From Planctomycetia bacterium (GTDB lineage Bacteria > Planctomycetota > UBA11346): a stretch of DNA of 15,723 nt. The position numbers and the translations under genes were made by a program. The notes beneath the pieces were generated by a model. The model made no database searches. It saw only the letters and a program-made list of their open reading frames with translations, and had not been told where the DNA came from. Of this stretch, positions 7,985 to 15,634 are shown in pieces (positions within the stretch are counted from its first letter, which is position 1; every line of letters begins with the position of its first letter). The stretch lies in NCBI GenBank assembly GCA_005801395.1, contig SYDV01000347.1, positions 1 through 15,723 of the forward strand, read 5' to 3'.

Positions 7985-9714
7985 GTCAAAACATCCTGCT
8001 CGAAAAATTAGCGGCGGTTCGCGCGCGCCAACGCAACGTAGCGATTGGTCAAGGTTTAGCCCGTACCGTATTAGCCATGCTGGCACTCATCCTCGGATTC
8101 TTTTTGGTTGATTGGTTAATTTTGGCGCGCTCAACTCCAGGAAGTGGAGATACGTTAGCACGTGGCATATTACTTTCTGCCATGTTGGTGGCCTTAGGCT
8201 ACGTCGTATGGCGCTGTTTAATCAGCGTCTTGCTCCATGTCCCAGATGATGATGAAGTTGCGCTTAAGGTTGAACGTGGGCATCCGGAATTACGTGGTCG
8301 CTTGATTTCCACCATCCAATTACGCCGCGATGGACGAGCGCTTGGCTCAAGTGATTTAATTGCCGCACTGGAAGCCGATACGGTGTCCTTTACCGACCGC
8401 ATGCGTTTCACTGATATTATTGATTTATCGGTACTTAAGAAAGTCATATTGATAGCTGCAGGATTCATTTTGCTTGCCGTTGCCCTCGGTGCGTGGCGCA
8501 GCGATTTTACCCATGCCATTTTTGCTCGCTTGACCTTGGCCGAAGTCGCCTATCCCACTGCTGCGCGTATTAAATCAGTGTCACCTGGCCAGTTAGTCGC
8601 ACGTGGTGAACCATTTGTCGTAAGCATTGAACTAGATCCGACCGGTGATTTACCAGAACGCGCCAGCGCCACCTTGACTGATGCCGACGGCCACACGAGT
8701 GAAATTACTTTAACACGGGAAAACCCAACCAGCGTTGTGTATATAGGCACCATTGATCACGTCTTATCCAATATGACCTTTCGCCCTGCCGCTGGCGATG
8801 CGCTGTGGAATCGTCACGAATCCATCACCGTGGTTGATCGCCCTGCCATAAAAAGTTTGAATTTGGCTTACCGTTTCCCTGAATATCTCCGACGTCAAAA
8901 TGAATCCTCTGCGGTTGGTGATATTCGTGCCCCAGAGGGCAGCCACGTGACGCTGGCAGCGCGCTTCAATCGTCCAGTGATTGCCGCACAACTCATTCGC
9001 CGCATTAATAAAATTGATCAACCACCTTTGGATTTAATGTTGGGTGATAATGGTGCGAGTGGCATGATAGATATCCCCGTTAATGTCAGCGGTTCGTACC
9101 GTATTTTGCTGCGTTGCGATGATCGATTTGATAATCGCAATCCTATTGATTACGTAATTGACGCGATCAAAGACCGTTCGCCAACCGTCAAAATTTCATT
9201 TCCCGCTCGTGATAAAACCGTGACCCGCTTTGCTCGCTGGCCAGTAAAATTTAGCGCTCGCGATGACCACGGTGTCGCAAAAGGTCGTCTAAAATATACC
9301 GTCACCACCGGCGATGAAGCTTTGTCAGCGGCGAATGCTGTTTTCGATGTCGATCATCAACCAAACGCTCAAGTGCTTGAGCTCTCTGGTTTGGTCAAAG
9401 GTAGCGCATCAGCAGAAATCAGTGGCGAAATCGTTTTTGATTTACGAACTCTCACCATCCCTAATGACTGTCGCATTACCTATTGGATCGAAGTCGAAGA
9501 CAACCGCACCCCAACCGCTAACCGTGCCGTCAGTTCACAGTATGCATTTACCGTAGTAGACGCCGCTGTGCTCGAAGAAATGTTAGAGCGCGACCGCGCC
9601 GCCATGATCGACAGCCTGAAGCTAATCCGCGACAAACAAAAAGATGCTCGCGACGCCGTCGACACCTTACGCCGCGACGTCAACGATTCGCCCGCTACTG
9701 AGCCGGCCAAATGA
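7981..9714 (+). CDS. DUF4175-like membrane protein
   Basis: The 577-residue product has two N-terminal membrane segments (about 26-46 and 61-80), then VPDDDEVALKVERGHPELRGRLISTIQL (about 85-112, a hallmark stretch of DUF4175-like proteins), and a third hydrophobic segment near 152-170. A long beta-rich extracytoplasmic region follows, including two similar Ig-like stretches. It ends in a charged helix that starts like a coiled coil (EEMLERDRAAMIDSLKL) and stops soon after. Related proteins often continue into a long Gln-rich coiled coil; here that part is a separate gene 349 nt downstream. ATG at 7981 is chosen over an upstream in-frame GTG (7969) because it overlaps the previous stop as ATGA and has GGTGGGA about 8 nt upstream. 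Function is not established for the family. Confidence 0.78.
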   Translation: MSQNILLEKLAAVRARQRNVAIGQGLARTVLAMLALILGFFLVDWLILARSTPGSGDTLARGILLSAMLVALGYVVWRCLISVLLHVPDDDEVALKVERGHPELRGRLISTIQLRRDGRALGSSDLIAALEADTVSFTDRMRFTDIIDLSVLKKVILIAAGFILLAVALGAWRSDFTHAIFARLTLAEVAYPTAARIKSVSPGQLVARGEPFVVSIELDPTGDLPERASATLTDADGHTSEITLTRENPTSVVYIGTIDHVLSNMTFRPAAGDALWNRHESITVVDRPAIKSLNLAYRFPEYLRRQNESSAVGDIRAPEGSHVTLAARFNRPVIAAQLIRRINKIDQPPLDLMLGDNGASGMIDIPVNVSGSYRILLRCDDRFDNRNPIDYVIDAIKDRSPTVKISFPARDKTVTRFARWPVKFSARDDHGVAKGRLKYTVTTGDEALSAANAVFDVDHQPNAQVLELSGLVKGSASAEISGEIVFDLRTLTIPNDCRITYWIEVEDNRTPTANRAVSSQYAFTVVDAAVLEEMLERDRAAMIDSLKLIRDKQKDARDAVDTLRRDVNDSPATEPAK

Positions 9715-10067
9715 ATAATTCGTGTTTAGTCGATACCGGAACTCTTACCGAAGAAGACAGCCAGATTTACTACAGGAACGGAGCATGGGATGAGAAAAAT
9801 TTGGCTTGGACTACATTCGTAACCAATATTGCTGGTCTTTGCCCAAGCCATTTTGACCTTACTCTTGCTCTGCTCCGTTCCTCCGTTCCTCCTGTAAATA
9901 TCTTCGGCCTGAGTTCAAATAAACCCAATGTTTCCCATTCGTCGTCAAATAACGCTGTCGGCATCACGTTGCGCGTAGTATCGTTATTATCTGTTCCACT
10001 GTCTGATTTCCCATCAGTAACAACTCGCACGCCTAGCCGTTACCTGAACACGAGGGGCATTCCATGA
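9711..10067 (+). CDS. Possible 118-residue frame spanning an inverted-repeat element
   Basis: The frame opens with an ATGA overlap on the stop of the DUF4175-like gene and closes with an ATGA overlap on the start of the coiled-coil gene, so it would be translationally coupled on both sides. The predicted protein has no recognisable domain, signal peptide or membrane segment, and is rich in Ser, Leu, Thr and Val. Much of it is encoded by the inverted-repeat element at 9748-9907. It may be a real small protein, or translation of a gap that only carries ribosomes across. I favour non-functional protein output. Confidence 0.25.
   Translation: MNNSCLVDTGTLTEEDSQIYYRNGAWDEKNLAWTTFVTNIAGLCPSHFDLTLALLRSSVPPVNIFGLSSNKPNVSHSSSNNAVGITLRVVSLLSVPLSDFPSVTTRTPSRYLNTRGIP
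9748..9907. repeat. Imperfect inverted-repeat element A
   Basis: The outer ends CCGAAGA (9748-9754) and TCTTCGG (9901-9907) are exact inverted copies. Inside them ATTTAC and AGGAACGGAGCA on the left are matched in inverted orientation on the right, where the AACGGAGG unit is duplicated. The central part includes GGATGAGAA (9788-9796), also present in element B. The arms could form a long imperfect RNA hairpin. It lies in the gap between the DUF4175-like and coiled-coil genes. Confidence 0.65.
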
Positions 10068-11575
10068 CACGACATTTGAGTCCATTATTAATTACTTTAG
10101 CGCTTAGTGGTTCCCTCTGGTCGGCTGATCAAACCACCACTCGTGCCGTACGTTCGGAAGAAGGGCGTCAAAAGAGTATCAGCTCGCAAACCACGACCAC
10201 CGGACAAGAAGTCCTCGGTCTGATCGATGAATACCGCTACAACGGGATTGGCGATAAAGCTAAACTCACGGTGTTGGATACGTTGAGCAAATCACTGGAG
10301 CAATTGAGCGACCCAAATAGCAAAGGTGCGGAACGTAACATGCCGTGGGTGACCACGCGCTTATCGCATGCACGCCAATTACAAAATTTAGTCGCCTTAC
10401 GCAGTGAATTAGTCGAGGCCGCTGATGGCCAAGGCGAGATCGTGGTCAAATTGGATAAGCTGCTCAAACAGTTGCAGGAACAATTTGGTAAACAATTAAA
10501 AACTGATTTGGCGCAAGTCATCAATGAACAAAAGCGTTTGAAAGAAACGACTGAGAAGTTGGCGGAAAAAAACCTGGTTCAAAAAGCTGAAGAGCTGAAT
10601 AAAGAACAGCAAAAGGATTTAGAGAAAACGGCTGAACAACAAAACCAATTGGAACAACAAGTTCAAGAAGCGGTGCAAGCACTGAAAGAACAAGCGCAGG
10701 AACAAAAAGCCAGTGACCCAGAACAAGCTAAAGAAATTGAAAAAGCATTAGAGAAACTCACCGACGCCAAGGTTCAGGACGCCATTCAAGAAGCGGCACA
10801 GGATATTGCCGACAATCAATTAGCTCAAGCACAAGAAGCCCAACAAAAAGTATTGGATGCATTAGAACAAGCGCAGGAACAATTAGCTAGTCAATCACCA
10901 CAACAACAAGATCCGTCGATAGCGCAATTAGAACAACAACTCGCGCAGGTAGAAAATATTCAACAACAACAACAGCAATTGTTAGAGAAAACCGAAGCGC
11001 TCGATCAATCCAGCACGCCACAAGAATTCAATCAATTACAAACGCAGCAGGCGCAATTACAGGCGCAGTTAGCCCAGGTCCAACCACCACCTGCCTTAGA
11101 AAGCACGGCGAAAAAGGCCCAAGAAGCTCAAAAAGAAGCGGCTCAAGAATTAGGCGAACAAGACAAAGCCGAAGCTGCCGGAGAAATGAAAGAAGCCCTG
11201 GCCGCACTTGAAGAATTACAACAAGGTTTGGAACAACAATTAGCCGAGGCAACCGGCGCACCTATGCCGCCAATGCCTGGACAACCTGGCCAACCAAAAC
11301 CCCCAGGCCAACCAATGCCTGGCGAAGAACCACCGCAATTGGTCGTGCAAAATCAAAGCCAAACTGTCGATCCCAAAGAACCCAAAGAACCCAAAGAACT
11401 TGGTTCCGAATTATTAGATGGTGAAAAAAATAACGACCAAGGAACGGCCACTTGGCAAGTCGATCTTCCTGCCAAAGAGCGTGAAACGTTGACCTCCGCG
11501 CAAAAAGACCGTTTCCCCACGCGCTACGAACGCCAACTGACACTCTATTATCAAAACTTAGCGGCGGGGAAATAA
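10064..11575 (+). CDS. Secreted Gln-rich coiled-coil protein
   Basis: The 503-residue product has a signal peptide (MTRHLSPLLITLALSGSLWS-A, cut near 20-21). A mostly helical body from about 110 to 395 is extremely rich in Gln, Glu, Ala, Lys and Leu and should form a long coiled coil. A Pro/Gly/Met-rich linker (about 396-425) and three PKE repeats follow. The C-terminus (about 455-503) has WQVDLPAKERE, then FPTRYERQLTLYYQNL, a tail typical of planctomycete coiled-coil proteins beside DUF4175-like genes. ATG at 10064 has AGGGG 6 nt upstream. It probably acts as a periplasmic rod or scaffold working with the DUF4175-like membrane protein, from which it appears to have been separated. That partnership is inferred from position and from fused relatives. 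Confidence 0.78.
   Translation: MTRHLSPLLITLALSGSLWSADQTTTRAVRSEEGRQKSISSQTTTTGQEVLGLIDEYRYNGIGDKAKLTVLDTLSKSLEQLSDPNSKGAERNMPWVTTRLSHARQLQNLVALRSELVEAADGQGEIVVKLDKLLKQLQEQFGKQLKTDLAQVINEQKRLKETTEKLAEKNLVQKAEELNKEQQKDLEKTAEQQNQLEQQVQEAVQALKEQAQEQKASDPEQAKEIEKALEKLTDAKVQDAIQEAAQDIADNQLAQAQEAQQKVLDALEQAQEQLASQSPQQQDPSIAQLEQQLAQVENIQQQQQQLLEKTEALDQSSTPQEFNQLQTQQAQLQAQLAQVQPPPALESTAKKAQEAQKEAAQELGEQDKAEAAGEMKEALAALEELQQGLEQQLAEATGAPMPPMPGQPGQPKPPGQPMPGEEPPQLVVQNQSQTVDPKEPKEPKELGSELLDGEKNNDQGTATWQVDLPAKERETLTSAQKDRFPTRYERQLTLYYQNLAAGK
11372..11398 (+). repeat. Three perfect CCCAAAGAA nonamers
   Basis: CCCAAAGAA occurs three times in tandem inside the coiled-coil gene and encodes PKEPKEPKE. The units are identical at the DNA level, suggesting recent slippage expansion in the linker. 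Confidence 0.9.
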
Positions 11576-11715
11576 CTGCGAGCTACGTATAGCTACGAGC
11601 TACAAGTTTCATCACCTTGGTAATTAGGTCTTATGCATAACTCTCAAAATTCTTTACCGGCGAACGGCCTGATGTCTGCCTTAACTCGCAGCTCGCAGCT
11701 CGCAGCTCGCAGCTT
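11576..11715. repeat. Inverted element C made of tandem heptamers
   Basis: The right arm holds four perfect tandem CTCGCAG heptamers (11685-11712). The left arm (11576-11606) holds CTGCGAG, the exact inverted unit, followed by variants CTACGAG and CTACAAG. The left arm begins right after the coiled-coil gene's stop; the right arm lies inside the signal-peptide coding part of the next gene. Confidence 0.7.
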
Positions 11716-12736
11716 ATTAATGATTCTCGTCGTATGCGCCAACACCATGCCTGCTGCGGATACCAGCGCTGACCTGATTGAAATTTCTCCTGCGGCAGCT
11801 GCGGCCAGCAAAAAAGCATTGGCCTATTTAGCCAGCACCCAGCGCGATGATGGTTCTTGGCCAGGCAGTTTTGGCACCACCACTGGTATTGTCGGGGCCT
11901 GCACGCTCGCGCTTTTAAGTGCTGGTCATGTGCCTGGTTCAGGTGAACACGGCACCAATACCGCGAAAGCGACGCAATATTTATTAAGCTGCGCACAACC
12001 AAGTGGTTTATTGTACAAGCAGGACATGCAAGGCGCGCCCATGTATCATCATGGTTTAGCGACGTTAGCGCTCGCTGAAGTATGGGGCATGACGCAAGAT
12101 CAACGTACGCGTGATACCGTGAAGCGCGCGGTTGAACTTATTGTTGCAACACAAAATCGAAAAGGTGGTTGGCGTTATCAACCGCGCGTTTCTGACGATG
12201 ACTTATCAGTTACGGTCATGATGTTAATGGCACTGCGCGCTGCCAAAGATGGCGGCATTGTAGTTCCCAAAGAAACCATCGACCTGGGTATCGAATACGT
12301 AAAAAATTGTCACTGCTCAAAAGAATCCGGCAAAGAAGGCGGCTTCAGCTATACTCCTGGTAGTGGCAAATCAGGTTTTGCACTGACGGGTGCTGGGGTG
12401 TTGTCCTTACAAGTGGCCGGTAATTATCGCGCCAAAGAAGTACAAGAAGGCGTTGAGTACCTCATTTCCCACGCGCCGGTCGGCAGCGTTCCGGTTGAAA
12501 AAGAGCATTATTTCTATGGCCAATATTATGCGGCGATGGGTATTTATCAGGCTCAAAGCGCCGGTGAATGGGGCCGCAAAGCTTGGAACCAATGGTATCC
12601 TGCCATCACGAAATCACTGATCGCAACCCAACAAGCCGATGGACGATGGAGCAGTGGCTACGATCAATATCCCACCGCCATGGCCGCCTTAGTATTGAAT
12701 ATCCCCTACCGTTTCCTCCCGATTTATCAGCGCTAA
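11633..12736 (+). CDS. Exported squalene-cyclase-fold (terpenoid toroid) protein with three QW motifs
   Basis: The 367-residue product (from ATG 11633) carries an export signal ending in SLLMILVVCANTMPA-AD (about 28-42), then an alpha/alpha toroid fold. Three QxxxGxW repeats are plain: Gln70-Trp76, Gln174-Trp180 and Gln333-Trp339. DLSVTVMMLMALRAA (191-205) matches the conserved helix of the prenyltransferase/squalene-oxidase-repeat family common in planctomycetes. A true cyclase acid motif (DxDD) in its proper context is not evident, and the protein is half the length of squalene-hopene cyclase, so a non-cyclase envelope role is more likely. ATG at 11633 has AGG 4-5 nt upstream; ATG at 11672 is an alternative giving a tighter signal peptide. 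Residues 19-28 are encoded by the heptamer repeat of element C. Confidence 0.78.
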   Translation: MHNSQNSLPANGLMSALTRSSQLAARSLLMILVVCANTMPAADTSADLIEISPAAAAASKKALAYLASTQRDDGSWPGSFGTTTGIVGACTLALLSAGHVPGSGEHGTNTAKATQYLLSCAQPSGLLYKQDMQGAPMYHHGLATLALAEVWGMTQDQRTRDTVKRAVELIVATQNRKGGWRYQPRVSDDDLSVTVMMLMALRAAKDGGIVVPKETIDLGIEYVKNCHCSKESGKEGGFSYTPGSGKSGFALTGAGVLSLQVAGNYRAKEVQEGVEYLISHAPVGSVPVEKEHYFYGQYYAAMGIYQAQSAGEWGRKAWNQWYPAITKSLIATQQADGRWSSGYDQYPTAMAALVLNIPYRFLPIYQR

Positions 12737-12786
12737 CAATGAGTGCGTCTCAATGCTGTTCCGCTCTAGGCATTTTGACAAAACAA

Positions 12787-12898
12787 TCACAGGAGACGCG
12801 GAGTCGCGGAAGTTGGATGAGAAGAACCACAATAAATTATCCGCATAAGACCTCTTTTTTCACCTCCTCCGTTCTCCGCGTCTGCGCGTCTTCTGTGA
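12787..12898. repeat. Inverted-repeat element B with near-perfect 24-bp arms
   Basis: The left arm (12787-12810, TCACAGGAGACGCGG...) and the inverted right arm (12875-12898, TCACAGAAGACGCGC...) match at 21 of 24 positions, separated by 64 nt. The arms contain CGCGGA units, and GGATGAGAA follows the left arm, as in element A. It sits between the squalene-cyclase-fold gene and the NPCBM gene. Transcribed, it would fold into a long stem. It could be a small non-autonomous mobile element or a structured RNA. Confidence 0.75.
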
Positions 12899-12999
12899 AT
12901 GATTCGAACAGATCGTATCGGAATCATATTCGGCGATTAGTTTTGATCGCCTCTCAGTTCTTCGGCAACACATTAGCAACACAGCTGAAGGCGTTAGCG

Positions 13000-14124
13000 A
13001 TGCGCGGCAGCGCTCTTAGCGTTATCCTCTGGTGTTGCAGCACCGCTAGTTTTGCTGCTGATATTCATGTACTCGGCACCGACGGTGCCTGGCGAAAAGG
13101 TCCTGCGCTAGCCGACGCGACCACCCTCACTATAAATAATAATAAACTGCCACTCACCCAGGTGATCATGGCTCGTCACGCTACCTCAGCGATAGCCCAA
13201 GTCGTCGATAGTGGCGTGGTGCTGACCAACGGCGATATCATCGCAGGCGGCGGCTTAGTTTTTCAAAATGGACAGGTAACGATATCAAGCGATCGCTTTG
13301 GCTTACGCACCTTCCCCGCTGCAGCGATAGCGGCGCTTATGTTAGCTCCGCAGAGAACCGTCAAATTGTTGCGCATTACTGACACCAGCGCTGGCGCCAT
13401 ATTCGCTAATGGTGATGCGTTATCCGGAAATCTGGCGTTCCTTAATGCGGCGTCAGCTGGAATTGATACTGGTCGGCGTATTATGGACATGCCGCGTGCT
13501 CGCATTTCTCTGTTACGTTTAGCCACCACTGCGGTTCCACCCGTAGCTCAACATCACGTGCGATTGGTCAGTGGTGAATTAATCAGTGGCATTATGACAA
13601 GCCTAAATAATGAGTCTTTACTCCTTACACATGCACTCATCGGTGATGTGCAATTGCCACTCTCGATGATATCCCATTGGCGGTATAGCGGAGATAGCGT
13701 TATACCCATTAATCGCCTGACGTTAACCACGAAACAATCTGGATTTCTTGATGCCGGCATTGCCCCCAGCATGGACAAAACTTGGCGCAACGAACCCTTA
13801 ATGATTGATGGCCAGGTAGCCGAGTTTGGTCTCGGCACTCGTGCACGTTGTAACATCTCGTTTGATGTGATGAACCCAGCGACGAGCTTCATCGCCACCG
13901 TGGCGTTAGATGCGTCGTATGGTTTACGTGGTGATGCCATGGTGCGCGTACTCGGCGATGACAAACCATTATTTGAAATCGCGCTCACGGATCATAAATC
14001 CCACACCATCGTTGTCCCATTACACGGAGCGCGCCGTATTACCTTAGTGACCGATGCCGGAGCTGATGGCACCACGATTGATGACGAAGTCATCTGGGCG
14101 TGGCCAGTGGTGGTGCGCCAGTAA
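13000..14124 (+). CDS. Secreted protein with C-terminal NPCBM-type domain
   Basis: The 374-residue product starts with a signal peptide (MRGSALSVILWCCSTASFA-AD). The N-terminal two thirds is beta-rich with repeated small-domain features (for example VLTNGDIIAGG, ANGDALSGNL, LVSGELISGI) and is not a family I can name. The last ~105 residues match an NPCBM (novel putative carbohydrate-binding module) domain: MIDGQVAEFGLGTRA, DAMVRVLGDDKPLFE, then LVTDAGADGTTIDDEVIWAW. Glycan binding outside the cytoplasm is inferred. ATG at 13000 is chosen because GAAGG lies 8 nt upstream and it gives a clean signal peptide. The frame is open upstream as far as an ATG at 12739, two nt after the previous stop, so a longer form cannot be excluded. 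Confidence 0.75.
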   Translation: MRGSALSVILWCCSTASFAADIHVLGTDGAWRKGPALADATTLTINNNKLPLTQVIMARHATSAIAQVVDSGVVLTNGDIIAGGGLVFQNGQVTISSDRFGLRTFPAAAIAALMLAPQRTVKLLRITDTSAGAIFANGDALSGNLAFLNAASAGIDTGRRIMDMPRARISLLRLATTAVPPVAQHHVRLVSGELISGIMTSLNNESLLLTHALIGDVQLPLSMISHWRYSGDSVIPINRLTLTTKQSGFLDAGIAPSMDKTWRNEPLMIDGQVAEFGLGTRARCNISFDVMNPATSFIATVALDASYGLRGDAMVRVLGDDKPLFEIALTDHKSHTIVVPLHGARRITLVTDAGADGTTIDDEVIWAWPVVVRQ

Positions 14125-14170
14125 TATCATCGCTTAAGGTCCATATACGTTTTTGCTGGTAGGAATAATT

Positions 14171-15634
14171 ATGCGTTTTTCTGCTCTGTGGTTCTGGTTA
14201 CTGACATGCACCTGTATTGTGCCAATGATCGGAGCCGAATACGTCTGGCCGACAGAATACAGCGGTGACCAAGCGCCCGCCGGTTGGGATTTATCTACGG
14301 CGGCAAATACGACTCAACAATTCAGTAACGGCAGTATTTCCTTCAAAGGTCCCTTAGCCGCTTTTCAAACGTTGTCTCGTCCGGTTGGCATGGATGGTAA
14401 TGATCGTCAACCATTAGTCATTTCAGCCGTCATTAACAGCGAACAACCGCGTGAACTCGGTGGCCTGCCCACCTTTATTGCGCTGTATTGGAATCCCACC
14501 CACGCCTTTTTTATTGGCGTGGGCGGAATGAGCGAGGGCCTTGAACGCTATGACCCAGCACGTCGACGCGGTTGGGCCTATTGGATCACCAACGGTAAAA
14601 TCGAACGACGCGCCACCGAACGACAACTCTACAGCAGTGAAGCACCCGCGCATGTTCGTTTATTGGTCAGCGGTAATGACATCAGTGCCTCCATCAGTAC
14701 CAACGGTATAGCTTACGAAACGCTGGCCTCATTAACGCGCAAAGACAGCGTATTTGCCGTCGCCCCAGAACGCATCGTTATCGGTCGCGGATGGTTTGGC
14801 GAAGACGCGGAAAAACGCCAACCGTTGCTCGCCAATACGGCAAATGATCCTGGGCTGAACGAAGCCGTCACCTCGGTCATTAGCCACGTACGCATCAGCA
14901 ACGAGCACAGTAAATTACCGCGCGCCCGATTATCAGCAAAAGCCACCGGATTCGAAGATATTCGCCAAGAAGATTTAGATCGCACCACGGCTGAACATTG
15001 GCATTTGCTTGGCCCCCTGCCGAATAACGACAAAGAATTCGGCCCTGAACGCACACGCGACACGAAAAATGGATTACCCTTAGTGCCTGGCCATGACCTG
15101 CGCTGGAAACCAGTCACTGGTGAAGGTCCGGCTTCTCGTCGTTCAATTAATCTCAAAACACAATTAGACATGACGCAAGAGCGCCAAGTCGCATTAGCGA
15201 TTACCAGTATTTATTGCGACGCACCGCGTTTCGAACGCTTTTGGTTTGATGGTGCTCGTGGAATCCAAATCTTTGTGAATGGCCGTTTGGTCGCAGATAA
15301 AAATAACGGATGGGAAGGCGATATTATACCAGATCGTTTTGCCGCAACCACTTGGCTGAACCGCGGAGAAAATGTGGTCGTCCTACGATTGTCTGCCGCT
15401 TGGGGTGGATCGTGTCGCTTTGTCTTTCGTCATGACGCTGCTTCGCCAACACAACTCATCGCCGATCATCTGCAAGCCATTGAAGCATACCATGCTGATA
15501 TCGAAGGCGTTGTGCTAGCCACGCAAGTTTTCAGTCAATGGTACGAAACCTTAGGCCAGCGCCGCTTAGCTGCAGAGCTTATCGGACAGCTAACGGCCTC
15601 GCCGTCAACTGGAAATTGTGTTTTCAAAAAGTGA
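14171..15634 (+). CDS. Secreted lectin-like / galactose-binding-like protein, possibly 3'-truncated
   Basis: The 487-residue product has a signal peptide (MRFSALWFWLLTCTCIVPMIGA). A beta-sandwich region of concanavalin/LamG style follows (about 25-245; landmarks FIALYWNPTHAFFIGVGG, HVRLLVSGNDISASIS). A second part (about 275-430) opens with HWHLLGPLP and includes IQIFVNGRLV and NRGENVVVLRLSAAWGG, resembling galactose-binding-like domains in large planctomycete secreted proteins. After that a helical segment like the first TPR helices begins, but the frame ends abruptly with SPSTGNCVFKK, which does not resemble a natural ending. ATG at 14171 has AGGA 6 nt upstream. The gene follows the NPCBM gene after 46 nt and probably shares its transcript. 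Domain naming is from pattern only. Confidence 0.68.
   Translation: MRFSALWFWLLTCTCIVPMIGAEYVWPTEYSGDQAPAGWDLSTAANTTQQFSNGSISFKGPLAAFQTLSRPVGMDGNDRQPLVISAVINSEQPRELGGLPTFIALYWNPTHAFFIGVGGMSEGLERYDPARRRGWAYWITNGKIERRATERQLYSSEAPAHVRLLVSGNDISASISTNGIAYETLASLTRKDSVFAVAPERIVIGRGWFGEDAEKRQPLLANTANDPGLNEAVTSVISHVRISNEHSKLPRARLSAKATGFEDIRQEDLDRTTAEHWHLLGPLPNNDKEFGPERTRDTKNGLPLVPGHDLRWKPVTGEGPASRRSINLKTQLDMTQERQVALAITSIYCDAPRFERFWFDGARGIQIFVNGRLVADKNNGWEGDIIPDRFAATTWLNRGENVVVLRLSAAWGGSCRFVFRHDAASPTQLIADHLQAIEAYHADIEGVVLATQVFSQWYETLGQRRLAAELIGQLTASPSTGNCVFKK

Noticed and set aside
11685..11712. CRISPR-like array
   Set aside because: The repeats are 7-nt tandem units without spacers.
12568..12999. Very early start for the NPCBM gene inside the upstream gene
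   Set aside because: The frame is open, but the sequence before 13000 is element B and non-conserved-looking; ATG 13000 has a ribosome-binding site and a signal peptide.
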